DNA of 64,000 nt, from the NCBI GenBank assembly GCA_016716625.1, contig JADJVJ010000004.1, positions 1-64,000 of the forward strand. The letters run 5' to 3'. The translations under genes were made by a program, and so were the position numbers. Under the pieces are notes generated by a model. The model was given only the letters and a program-made list of their open reading frames with translations. It did not search any database and was not told where the DNA came from. Of this stretch, positions 34,697 through 43,257 are shown piece after piece. Source of the DNA: Nostocoides sp. (GTDB lineage Bacteria; Actinomycetota; Actinomycetes; Actinomycetales; Dermatophilaceae). Positions within the stretch are counted from its first letter, which is position 1. Every line of letters starts with the position of its first letter.

Positions 34697-35989
34697 ATGA
34701 GAATCGGTAAGAGAGTAGCGGTGACGATGGTCGCCGCCGGGCTCGCGGCCACGCTCGCGGCGTGCTCGTCCACGGGAACCCCGGAATCGAGCGGGACACC
34801 GTCCAGTTCGAGCGGCGAGATCAAACTCGAGTTCTGGACGATCAACCTCAAGGAGGGCTACACGCCCTACATTGACGGGCTGATCAAGGCCTACGAGGCG
34901 AAGAACCCCAAGGTGAAAGTCACCTGGGTTGACATCAGCGACTACCAGCAGACCCAGTCGCGCCTGCTCGCGGCCCTCACGAGCGGGGAGTCGCCGGACG
35001 TCGTCAACGTGACCCCGTTCATTCTGCCTCTCCTCGCCGACAAGAAGACGGTACTGCCGCTCTCGAAGATCGGACCTACCGACTCCATCGCCGCCGACTA
35101 CACCGAGGGCTTCTGGAACGCTGGAGTTCTCGACGGCGAGGCGTACGCCGTGCCGTACTACGGCAGCAGCAGCGCGCTCCTCTACAACAAGAGCCTCTTC
35201 GAGAAGGCCGGCCTGGACCCGGCCAAGCCACCGACGACGTGGGACGAGGTCTTCGCGGCGGCCAAAACCATCCATGCCAAGACGGGCAAGGCGGGCTTCG
35301 TGCAGACGCTTGACGACTTCAACGACGCCGGCAACACCGCGGACATCCTGGCAAGCCAGGCCGGGGTCCCTCTGCTCGCGGGCGACAACAAGAAGGCCAC
35401 CTTCAACACCCCGCAAGCGGCTGCCTACTTCGACAACTACGTGACCGGGGTCAAGGACGGCTGGATCAGCAAGACGAGCATTAACGGCGTCACGCTCGAT
35501 GGTGGCAAGGAGTTCGCCCAAGGTGAAGTCGCCATGATGTTCAACGGGCCGTGGCTGCTGCGTTGGCTCGAGACCAACTCCTCGCCCGAGGTGTTCAAGC
35601 AGATCGGCCTGGCCTCACATCCCAAGAGCCCGACCGGCAAGGTCAACGCCTTCCTCCAGCAGTTGGCCATCCCCGCCGGCTCCAAGAACCCCGAGCAAGC
35701 CCTCGACTTCGCACGGTACGTGAGCGGAACCGTCATCGAGTTGGCCAAGAGCGCGGCGGTCCTGCCGACGAAGAAGCAGGACGTGGCAAACCCCGAGTAC
35801 CTCTCTCTCTTCGGGGCCGACGTGCTCACCTCGCAACCGATCGAGTTCTTCTGGCCCAAGGTCCCCACTGAGGCAAAGCTGCTCGAGTCGCTTCGGCTGC
35901 AGATGCAGGCCGCGCTCCTCGGCAAGAAGTCCTCGACCCAGGCGCTCGATGACGCGGCCAAGGAATGGGACGCCATCCTTGCCGAATGA
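34697..35989 (+). CDS. ABC transporter sugar-type substrate-binding lipoprotein
   Basis: 430 residues of the family 1 (maltose/multiple sugar) binding-protein class. A signal peptide ends in the lipobox LAAC (Cys near 23), followed by a Ser/Thr-rich linker. The body has KLEFWTINL near the start, VPYYGSSSALLYNKSLFEKA and FNGPWLLRWLE. It delivers its ligand to the two permeases that follow. It is the first gene of the nine-gene operon; its last 41 bp overlap the first permease. Confidence 0.93.
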   Translation: MRIGKRVAVTMVAAGLAATLAACSSTGTPESSGTPSSSSGEIKLEFWTINLKEGYTPYIDGLIKAYEAKNPKVKVTWVDISDYQQTQSRLLAALTSGESPDVVNVTPFILPLLADKKTVLPLSKIGPTDSIAADYTEGFWNAGVLDGEAYAVPYYGSSSALLYNKSLFEKAGLDPAKPPTTWDEVFAAAKTIHAKTGKAGFVQTLDDFNDAGNTADILASQAGVPLLAGDNKKATFNTPQAAAYFDNYVTGVKDGWISKTSINGVTLDGGKEFAQGEVAMMFNGPWLLRWLETNSSPEVFKQIGLASHPKSPTGKVNAFLQQLAIPAGSKNPEQALDFARYVSGTVIELAKSAAVLPTKKQDVANPEYLSLFGADVLTSQPIEFFWPKVPTEAKLLESLRLQMQAALLGKKSSTQALDDAAKEWDAILAE

Positions 35990-36896
35990 GTCGCCCGGCA
36001 CTACTCGTTCCGCCGACGCCGCGGCCACGCGGCGTCGGCGGAACGGGGGACCCTGGGCGACAGCGTTCCTGGCGCCGATCGCCATCCTCGTCGGGGGCTT
36101 TGTCCTCTATCCGCTCGTCGATACCTTTCAGATCAGCCTCACCGACTCCAGCGGCTTCTCTCGGGGCGACGCCGTGGGCATGTCGAACTACAGCGAACTC
36201 GTCAGCAGCCCCTCCTTCCGAGGTGCCCTCGTCAACTCGATCTGGATCTCCGCGGTCGTGACGCTGGTCCTCGCCGCAGCCCCCTTGCCCTTGGCGTACG
36301 TGATACACCAGCGGATCCCCTTTCGTCGGTTCTTCCGCGCGGCGCTCTACCTGCCGGTCGTGGTCCCCATCATCGTTTCGTCGGTGGCATGGAAGTTCGT
36401 CCTCGACGAACGCGGGCTCGCCAACTACGTCTTGCAGGCTCTCGGCCTCATCACCGAGCCCGTGGGCTGGCTGTCCGACCCCGCGATCGCCATCTGGACC
36501 GTCTGCTTTGTCATCGTTTGGCGCTCCCTGGGGATCTACTTGCTCATTTACCTCTCGAGCCTGCTCACCGTGCCCGACGAGCTCTTCGAGGCAGCCAGAG
36601 TCGACGGCGCGGGCTCCGTGCGTACCTTCGCCTCCGTGGTCGTGCCGCTCATGCGACCCGCGATCATGCTCAGCCTCGTCGTGTCCTTCGCGAGCTCGAT
36701 GAAGGCCTTCGACGAGATCTACGTCCTGACCGGCGGTGGACCACTGAACTCCACGAAGAACGTCGGATACCTCATCTGGGAGAGCGCGTTCAAGAACCTC
36801 GAATTCGGTCTGGCGAGCGCCATGGCCGTCGCCTTCTTCGTCATCGTCGCGGTTCTCGTTGGCGGTCTGGGCATGATCGCCAGGAGGACGACGTGA
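35949..36896 (+). CDS. ABC transporter permease, MalF type
   Basis: Up to 315 residues, six transmembrane helices, with the EAA loop EAARVDGAGSVRTFASVVVPL for contact with an ATPase. The ATG at 35949 overlaps the binding-protein gene by 41 bp; a TTG at 35979 is an alternative start that gives 305 residues. The N-terminal 30 residues (MTRPRN... rich in Arg) are poorly supported. Partner of the next permease. Confidence 0.88.
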   Translation: MTRPRNGTPSLPNESPGTTRSADAAATRRRRNGGPWATAFLAPIAILVGGFVLYPLVDTFQISLTDSSGFSRGDAVGMSNYSELVSSPSFRGALVNSIWISAVVTLVLAAAPLPLAYVIHQRIPFRRFFRAALYLPVVVPIIVSSVAWKFVLDERGLANYVLQALGLITEPVGWLSDPAIAIWTVCFVIVWRSLGIYLLIYLSSLLTVPDELFEAARVDGAGSVRTFASVVVPLMRPAIMLSLVVSFASSMKAFDEIYVLTGGGPLNSTKNVGYLIWESAFKNLEFGLASAMAVAFFVIVAVLVGGLGMIARRTT

Positions 36897-37729
36897 GGAA
36901 TCAGTTCACCCTCCCTGGTCGGGTCTGCGTCGTCATCACGATGGCGCTGCTCAGCGCTCTCATGCTCCTCCCGCTGTTCTGGCTCCTTTCGGTGAGCATC
37001 CAGCGCAGCGGTGACGTCTTCGCTGTGCCGCCGCCGATCCTTCCGAGCGACCCGACCTTCGACCACTACGCCTATGTCTGGAGCGCCGGCGGAGTCCAGG
37101 GCTTCTTCCTCAACAGCGTGATCGTTGCCGTCGGCACGGTCGTGGGCAACGTCGGCTGCGCCACGCTCGCGGGGTTCGCCTTGGCCAGGCTGCCTTTCAG
37201 GGGTCGGCAGGCGGCATTCGGCACGGTCCTGGCGACGATGCTCGTCCCTTTCCCCTCGATCATGCTCTCCCTCTTCGTCGTGGCGAAGAACCTCGGTCTC
37301 TACGGCAGCCTTGTGGGAGTCGTGGCCCCGCTAGCCGCGGCATATGCCTGGCTCACGGTCTACATCATGAAGGAGGCCTTCGCCGCGCTCCCGGTCGAGC
37401 TGGAAGAGGCCGCCCACCTCGACGGTTGCTCCCCACTGACAACGTTCCTGCACGTCATGCTCCCGCTCGTCAAGGCCCCGATGGCGACCTCCGCCATCCT
37501 CGTCTTCACTCTCACCTGGAGCGAGTTCCTCTGGCCGCTCCTGGTCCTCCGGCTGCCGGAGGACTTCACGATCACGATCGGTCTGCAGTACTTCATGTCG
37601 GCCCTCACCGGAAACTGGCACAACATCGCCGCCGTGGCCATCCTTGCCTCGGCCCCGACCATCACGGTCTTCCTTCTGCTGCAGCGCTACTTCTTCAGCG
37701 GCCACCTGACGGGAGCGACCAAGGGATGA
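36893..37729 (+). CDS. ABC transporter permease, MalG type
   Basis: 278 residues from a GTG that overlaps the previous stop (GTGA). Six helices; the EAA loop reads EEAAHLDGCSPLTTFLHVMLPL. Together with the upstream permease and binding protein it makes a CUT1-type importer. No ATP-binding gene occurs in the operon, so a shared MsmK-like ATPase must be supplied from elsewhere. Its TGA overlaps the enolase-family ATG. Confidence 0.92.
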   Translation: MRNQFTLPGRVCVVITMALLSALMLLPLFWLLSVSIQRSGDVFAVPPPILPSDPTFDHYAYVWSAGGVQGFFLNSVIVAVGTVVGNVGCATLAGFALARLPFRGRQAAFGTVLATMLVPFPSIMLSLFVVAKNLGLYGSLVGVVAPLAAAYAWLTVYIMKEAFAALPVELEEAAHLDGCSPLTTFLHVMLPLVKAPMATSAILVFTLTWSEFLWPLLVLRLPEDFTITIGLQYFMSALTGNWHNIAAVAILASAPTITVFLLLQRYFFSGHLTGATKG

Positions 37730-38844
37730 CGACCGACGTTCTCATCCGCAGTGTCACAGCGGTCCCCTACCGGGTGCCACTTCGGGCGACCCTCACGAGC
37801 GCGCTCGGGGCACAATCGCATTCGAACTACGGCCTCGTTCGGCTCGGCGTCGACGACGGCGTCGAGGGTCTCGGGGAGATCTCGATGATCTGGCACGGCG
37901 ATGGGGCTCGTCTCTGCGCCGAGGTCGACGACCTCCTCGCACCGCAGATCGTGGGCAGGCCCCTTTTCGCGTATGAGGCGATCCTCGCCGACGTCCGGTC
38001 GGCGCTGCGCTTCGGAAGACACTCCCTTGCCGCGGTAGCCGCGGTCGAGATGGCGCTCCTCGACGCCCAGGGCAAGGTGCTCGGCCGTCCCGTCGTCGAC
38101 CTCCTCGGCGGCAGTTGCGCCTCGAGTATCCGGCTGAGTATGTCGCTGTCGATCGCTGCGCCCGATCGGATGCTCGCCGAGGCCCGGGCCTACGTGGAGG
38201 AGGGGTTCACGGCCGTGAAGGTGAAGTCTGGGCGAGATCGACGACACCTCGTACCGGTCGTCGCCGGGCTTCGAGCCGAGCATGGCCCCGACCTCGGGAT
38301 CCGCGTCGACCTCAACATGTCCTGCCGGACCGCGAAGGAAGCGCTGAGGGTCTGCGCGTCTCTCGAACCCTACGATGTGCTCTCTGTCGAACAGCCGCTC
38401 CCGCCAAGCGATCTCGCCGGTTCAGCCTTCGTCCGTGAGCGCACATCCGTCCCGGTCATGGTCGACGAGGGCGTGTGGCACGCCGAGGATGCCCTCGCCG
38501 TGCTGCGCGCCGGAGCAGCCGACCTCATCAACGTCTACATCGCGGAGAGCGGAGGGATCCGAGAGGCGCGGCGGATCGCTAACCTCGCTGCGCTCTTCGG
38601 AGTGGAGGTTGCCATCGGCAGCATGCCCGAGACCGGCGTCGGGACCGCAGCCGCCGCGCATCTCGCGTTCGCCGTGCTCGGACTCGAACACCCGAGCGAT
38701 GTCGCGGGATTCCGCTACCACGACGCTGACGTCGTCCATCACGAACTCACGATCTCGGGTGGTCACCTGCTCCCGCCCACAACACCTGGCCTCGGTGTGC
38801 ACGTGGACGAGACGGCCCTCGATCGCTATCGGACGCAAGGATGA
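37726..38844 (+). CDS. Enolase-superfamily protein (mandelate racemase/muconate-lactonizing type)
   Basis: 372 residues. The capping domain is followed by a barrel with KVKSGRD (Lys near 165 and 167), RVDLN (Asp near 194), VEQPL (Glu near 222) and MVDEGVW (Asp near 246), the base lysines and the three metal ligands of the family. The position that is usually the second catalytic lysine (SLK in many members) reads NVY here (Tyr near 271). So it probably abstracts a proton from one face only, as in dehydratase-like members. Substrate unknown; ATGA overlaps join it to both neighbours. Confidence 0.85.
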   Translation: MTTDVLIRSVTAVPYRVPLRATLTSALGAQSHSNYGLVRLGVDDGVEGLGEISMIWHGDGARLCAEVDDLLAPQIVGRPLFAYEAILADVRSALRFGRHSLAAVAAVEMALLDAQGKVLGRPVVDLLGGSCASSIRLSMSLSIAAPDRMLAEARAYVEEGFTAVKVKSGRDRRHLVPVVAGLRAEHGPDLGIRVDLNMSCRTAKEALRVCASLEPYDVLSVEQPLPPSDLAGSAFVRERTSVPVMVDEGVWHAEDALAVLRAGAADLINVYIAESGGIREARRIANLAALFGVEVAIGSMPETGVGTAAAAHLAFAVLGLEHPSDVAGFRYHDADVVHHELTISGGHLLPPTTPGLGVHVDETALDRYRTQG

Positions 38845-39659
38845 CCGTGGAATCTGACATCGACACGATCGACTGTGCTGTCGCACTCGGATGCTCCGCG
38901 GGCGGTCAGTGGCGGTCGAACAAGGACATCACGGCCGCGGATGTCGTCGGGCAGCTGGACCGAGTCGGGTCCCGTTTGGCCGTCGTCCACCATCTGCTGG
39001 CTCAGGAGTATGCACCGGCCATTGGCAATGCTCGGGTCGTCGAGGAAGTGACCAACGAACCCCGCCTGCTGCCCTGTTGGCTCGTTCTGCCACACCACAC
39101 CGGGGAGTTCCCTGCGCCCGAGGTCCTGATCGAGCGGATGCGGGCGCAGTCCGTGGTCATGGCACGACTCCATCCGTCGGCCGACGCCAGTGCTCATCGC
39201 TTCTCATTGGCGGACTGGGTGATTGGAGACCTCCTCGATGCGATGACGGTCGAGAGGATCCCGGTAGCGGTGGACTTCAGCCTTTTCCGGCGGGCGGACC
39301 CGCCGTGGGAGTCTCTCCACCGGACTCTCCTCAGGCATCCGGATCTCGACGTGATCCTCATCGAAATCCAGGGCCGGAACAACCGGACTCTCTACCCTCT
39401 CCTGGACGCTCACCCTCGGCTGCGGGTCCAGACAGCAGGGCTCAACGTCCACCTCGGCATTGAGGACGTTGTTCAACGATTCGGCGCCGAACGCCTCGTC
39501 TTCGGCTCGGGCTACCCGCGGCGGAGCATGGGAGCGGCGGCGTTCCACCTGGCCACGGCGAACATCTCCGATGCCGACCGAGCACTCATCGCCTCCGGGA
39601 ACATGAGCCGGATGCTGCGCCTCACTGAGAGATCCGTGGCCCGATCGGAGGCCGGATGA
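38841..39659 (+). CDS. Amidohydrolase-fold protein lacking metal ligands
   Basis: 272 residues with the length and secondary-structure pattern of amidohydrolase 2 (COG2159/COG3618-like) proteins, but the metal motifs are gone. The N-terminal HxH is absent (DTIDCAVAL), the mid-barrel histidines are replaced (IPVAVDFSLF, VILIEIQGRN), and GSD at the end is GSGYP. It is likely a pseudoenzyme that partners the intact paralogue encoded right after it (ATGA overlap). The fold call is from the pattern GIEDVVQRFGAERLVFGSG. Confidence 0.62.
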   Translation: MTVESDIDTIDCAVALGCSAGGQWRSNKDITAADVVGQLDRVGSRLAVVHHLLAQEYAPAIGNARVVEEVTNEPRLLPCWLVLPHHTGEFPAPEVLIERMRAQSVVMARLHPSADASAHRFSLADWVIGDLLDAMTVERIPVAVDFSLFRRADPPWESLHRTLLRHPDLDVILIEIQGRNNRTLYPLLDAHPRLRVQTAGLNVHLGIEDVVQRFGAERLVFGSGYPRRSMGAAAFHLATANISDADRALIASGNMSRMLRLTERSVARSEAG

Positions 39660-40441
39660 TCCGCCCTGCCGTGAACCTTCCCCATCATCCCGCGCGGATC
39701 GTAGACATCCACACCCACCTCGGACCCTTCCGCAACTTCCATATCCCGCGCAACGACGAGTCGGGAGTCGTTGCGGCGATGGACGCCCTGGGCATCGACG
39801 TCATCGTCACCTCGGCGCATGCGGCGATCTCCGCCGACCTCCGCTACGGCAACAACCTCGTGGCCGACGCCGTCCGGCGAAACCCCGGCCGGATCCTCGG
39901 CTACTGCGTGGCCAACCCGAACTATGCCCGTGAGATGGAGGCCGAACTCACCCGGTGCCTCGCCCTGACGGGCTTCGTCGGGGTGAAGGTCCACCCCGAG
40001 CTGCACGGCGATCACGCCCTCGACGCCGCGGAGTATCGCCCCATGTGGGAGCTTGCACAGGAGAGGTCCCTCCCGGTCCTGGCGCACACCTTCTTTGGCG
40101 GTGACGGTCTGGAGGTCTTCGCCCGCCTCGCCGACGCGTACCCGCGCGCGCAGATCCTCCTCGGCCATGCTGGGCAGGACTTCCCGGCCGCCCGCGTCGT
40201 CGAACTCGTCCGATCGCACACCAACGTGTGGCTCGACCTGAGCGGCCTGCTCTCCACCGAGGGAGCCATCGAGGCCCTCGTCGCCGAAGCCCCACTCGAC
40301 CGGATCCTCTTCGGGTCCGACCTGCCGTTCATGAGCGGTGCCCTTCAGCTCGGGACGCTCCTCTACGCCCAGCTCACACCGGAGGAACTGGACATGATTG
40401 CCTACCGCAACGCCGAGACCCTCCTCGGGTTGGACGCATGA
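39656..40441 (+). CDS. Amidohydrolase family protein (metal-dependent)
   Basis: 261 residues, with VDIHTHLG (HxH metal motif near 18), VLAHTFFG, ILLGHAGQD and ILFGSDLPF (Asp), the full ligand set of amidohydrolase 2 enzymes. Members hydrolyse lactones, amides or decarboxylate aromatic acids. The DNA start overlaps the previous gene by 4 bp. In a sugar-acid-type operon a lactonase role is plausible; this is inference. Confidence 0.86.
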   Translation: MIRPAVNLPHHPARIVDIHTHLGPFRNFHIPRNDESGVVAAMDALGIDVIVTSAHAAISADLRYGNNLVADAVRRNPGRILGYCVANPNYAREMEAELTRCLALTGFVGVKVHPELHGDHALDAAEYRPMWELAQERSLPVLAHTFFGGDGLEVFARLADAYPRAQILLGHAGQDFPAARVVELVRSHTNVWLDLSGLLSTEGAIEALVAEAPLDRILFGSDLPFMSGALQLGTLLYAQLTPEELDMIAYRNAETLLGLDA

Positions 40442-41247
40442 GCATCGTCCTCGCGAGCCAATCCTCCGACGTCGTCGGATCATCCGTCGAGCGCGCTACG
40501 CTCGTCATCCCCATCGGCGCCACGGAGCAGCACGGTCCGCATCTGCCGCTACGCGTGGACGCCCTCATCGCCGAGCGCGTCGCGCACTCGGCCGCGGCCC
40601 GGGCCACCACGGAGCAGCGGCCGGTATGGGTGGCCCCAACGCTCGCCTATGGTGCATCGGACCATCACCTTCCTCGGCCGGGGACGCTGTCGCTGCGGGG
40701 CCGGACCTACCTCGCGGTGCTCACCGACCTGGTCGAGTCGGCCGTTGTCGGCGGATTCCAGCGGATCGTCCTCCTCAACGGGCATGGGGGCAACGAGGAC
40801 TTGGCCCGGCAGGCGACCCGTGAAGTGACCGTCGAAAGACCCGTCGTCGTCGGCGCAGCGGGGTACTGGACTCTCGGCTGGCGTGCTCTGAGCCGGATCG
40901 CTCTGGAGGAGGGTCTCGGCGGGATGCCGGGGCACGCTGGAGCCTTCGAAACATCCCTCCTGTTGCACCTGGAGCCCGAGGTCGTACGCCTCGAGCGAGC
41001 CCAGGACACCCCACCAGAGGCCACCGGACCCGACCACCCCGCGTCGTTGCCGTGGGTGGAGACCCATGGCTGGGTTGAGTCCCTTCACGGGTACAGTCCA
41101 GGCGTCCGGCGAGCATCGGCCGATATCGGCGAACGACTGTTCACGACGATCATCGAAGCAACCGCGACCTGGCTAGCCGAGTTCGCCCGGCGTGAGGCGC
41201 CGTCTCCGGCGCCGTCGGGTCGGACGAGGAACGGACGGAGTCTCTGA
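40438..41247 (+). CDS. Creatininase-family hydrolase
   Basis: 269 residues. The family markers are PIGATEQHGPHLPL (Glu, His), RVDA (Asp), LNGHGGNE and MPGHAGAFETS, which together bind two metals. Creatininase, the mycofactocin factor MftE and a cyclitol ring-cleaving hydrolase all belong here, so reactions range from amide to C-C or C-N bond hydrolysis. No creatine genes are near, so creatinine is an unlikely substrate. ATGA overlap upstream; TGATG overlap downstream. Confidence 0.87.
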   Translation: MSIVLASQSSDVVGSSVERATLVIPIGATEQHGPHLPLRVDALIAERVAHSAAARATTEQRPVWVAPTLAYGASDHHLPRPGTLSLRGRTYLAVLTDLVESAVVGGFQRIVLLNGHGGNEDLARQATREVTVERPVVVGAAGYWTLGWRALSRIALEEGLGGMPGHAGAFETSLLLHLEPEVVRLERAQDTPPEATGPDHPASLPWVETHGWVESLHGYSPGVRRASADIGERLFTTIIEATATWLAEFARREAPSPAPSGRTRNGRSL

Positions 41248-42032
41248 TGGACCAGAGGGAGTACTTCTGCAGACGTCGCGCTCTGGTCACGGGTGGCGGC
41301 CGTGGAATCGGTCGGGCCATCGTGGAGCGGCTCCTCGACGAGGGCGCCGAGGTCGTCGCGATCGACCTCCGCCCCGACTTCCTCGCAGACCTCGCGGTCA
41401 GCAACCACGGTCGGCCCCTTCAGACCCTCGTTGCGGACGTGCGTCACACGGCCGAGGTGCTCGACGGCCTCGACGCGCTGGGCGAGCGGCCGAACGTCCT
41501 GGTGAACAACGCCGCCATGAACGCTCGGATTGGCACGACCGAACTCACCCGCGTGCGCTTCGCCGACGTGCTCGATGTCAATCTCGTCAGTGGCTTCGAG
41601 CTGATCAGGGCACTCATCGGTCCGGAGCCGACGAGTTCTGAGGGCACTGTGCAGAAGGGCGCCGAGGACGAACCAAGCCTGGCTGTCGTGAACGTCGCCT
41701 CGGTGAACGCCTTTCGCGGACAGCCCGATATGGCGCACTACAACGCCTCCAAGGCTGCCCTGGTCTCGCTCACCAAGACCCTTGCCGTCGAGTGGGCTCG
41801 ACGGGGCCTACGGATCAACGCGATCTGCCCCGGGTCGGTCTGGACAGAGGGCTGGGACGACGGTGGCTGGGACGAGGAGACCAAAAGAATCTTCGCCGGG
41901 AAGAACCCGTTGAGACGATTCGCCGAACCACGTGAGATCGCCGGAGTGGTGTCGTTCCTCGTCGGACCGGACGCGTCGTTCGTCACCGGCGCCGCGTGGA
42001 TCGTCGACGGTGGGCTCACGGCGACGATATGA
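41247..42032 (+). CDS. Short-chain dehydrogenase/reductase
   Basis: 261 residues of the classical SDR type: TGGGRGIG (nucleotide binding, near 15), NNAAM (near 92), Ser in VNVASVNAF (near 152), YNASK (Tyr/Lys near 167-171) and PGSVWTEG. It oxidises or reduces an alcohol/ketone with NAD(P). In this operon it may start or finish the pathway. The ATG overlaps the creatininase-family stop (TGATG). Confidence 0.92.
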   Translation: MDQREYFCRRRALVTGGGRGIGRAIVERLLDEGAEVVAIDLRPDFLADLAVSNHGRPLQTLVADVRHTAEVLDGLDALGERPNVLVNNAAMNARIGTTELTRVRFADVLDVNLVSGFELIRALIGPEPTSSEGTVQKGAEDEPSLAVVNVASVNAFRGQPDMAHYNASKAALVSLTKTLAVEWARRGLRINAICPGSVWTEGWDDGGWDEETKRIFAGKNPLRRFAEPREIAGVVSFLVGPDASFVTGAAWIVDGGLTATI

Positions 42033-43216
42033 AACGGCTGAGAGCCACACTCTTCATTCAGCCTGGGGATCTTCTCGCCGAAGGGGCGATGTCCGTGATG
42101 GCTGCCGCACGGACGGTCGGCGCGGCCGCTGTCGCGCTGGCCACGCCATACCATGCATATCGCGACGTGCTGCGGCACCCGGGGCGGATCCGGATCGAGC
42201 AGAGCCCCGGAGGGGCGGCGCACGTGCCCGACCCGCATCTCTATCCGCGGGGTGAGAGCCCTTCGCGCCTCCCGGGACTGGGTTCCAGAGACCTCCTCAG
42301 CGAGGCCGGGACCGCGGCGGGCGAAGCGGGGCTGAGCCTCGATGTCTGGGCTGTCTTCCTTCACGACGACCGCGGAGGGCAGCGCGCGGGCGCGGTCGTC
42401 AACGCCTTCGGCGAGGCCTACCCCGATCTGCGCTGCCCGGCCGGGACGGGCACTCTGGCGTATGTCGTCGGGCTCGTCGAGGACCTCTGTCGGTACCGTC
42501 CCGGACGCATCTTCGCCGAAGGGCTGCACTGGTACCCGCTCGCCCACGGGCACCATCACGAGCGTCTCGAGTGGATCCCGCCACGTGCCGCTGACCTCCT
42601 GGCACTCTGCTTCTGCGACGGCTGTCGCCTTCCCGCGGAGGCCGCCGGGGTGGATGTCGACACGCTGCGCCAGCAGGTCCGGGACGCGGTCGACGCCGAA
42701 CTTGGGGGATGTGGCGACCGTCAGCCTCCCCGGCTCGTCGAGTTGCTCGGCCCCTACCTGTCACGGCGCAGCGAAGTCGTCGAACTCCTGGCGACCCAGT
42801 GCACGCAACGCGCTCTCACGCATGGGGTCGAACTCGTCTTCGTCGACCTTGCGGCGGGCATGTCCGGTTGGGTCGACGGGCGTTCGACGGGGCCCCTGGG
42901 AGTGCGCCGGGCTCGTGACCTTGGCATCGACATCGCCAAGCTCTCCCGTCGCACGAGGGTCGCGCCGGCCGTGTATGCGTCGAGCTCCGCCAGATTCCGA
43001 AGGGAGCTGTCGGCGTACCGTCGTCACGGAGTCGACGGTCCGGTCATCATCCGGCCGGGGGCGCCCGACGTGACCTCACCCGAGGGCTGGGCTCGGCGAC
43101 TGGAGGACCTCACGGAGTCGGGGATCGAGGAGATCGGCCTTTACCAATATCGGTTCCTTACTGCGGCCGAGCTCCAGCGGCTTGGCGAGACTCTCGGCAC
43201 CGCCGGTCCAGGGTAG
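42029..43216 (+). CDS. Conserved protein of unknown function, probable TIM barrel
   Basis: 395 residues, joined to the SDR gene by ATGA. A CFCDGC cysteine cluster (near 192) is followed by an acidic helical region, and short hydrophobic strands (RATLFIQPGD, LDVWAVFLHDD, IFAEGLHWYP, ELVFVDLAAG, GPVIIRPG, EIGLYQYRF) alternate with helices, as in barrel hydrolases of putative glycosidase type. I do not recognise the family. It is the last gene of the nine-gene operon. Confidence 0.6.
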   Translation: MKRLRATLFIQPGDLLAEGAMSVMAAARTVGAAAVALATPYHAYRDVLRHPGRIRIEQSPGGAAHVPDPHLYPRGESPSRLPGLGSRDLLSEAGTAAGEAGLSLDVWAVFLHDDRGGQRAGAVVNAFGEAYPDLRCPAGTGTLAYVVGLVEDLCRYRPGRIFAEGLHWYPLAHGHHHERLEWIPPRAADLLALCFCDGCRLPAEAAGVDVDTLRQQVRDAVDAELGGCGDRQPPRLVELLGPYLSRRSEVVELLATQCTQRALTHGVELVFVDLAAGMSGWVDGRSTGPLGVRRARDLGIDIAKLSRRTRVAPAVYASSSARFRRELSAYRRHGVDGPVIIRPGAPDVTSPEGWARRLEDLTESGIEEIGLYQYRFLTAAELQRLGETLGTAGPG

Positions 43217-43257
43217 ACATCCGGATACCCCGCGGGCCGAGAACCCGAGCCGACAGA

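Noticed and set aside
40438..41247. Creatinine degradation gene
   Set aside because: No creatinase, sarcosine oxidase or hydantoinase is near; the family covers many other reactions.
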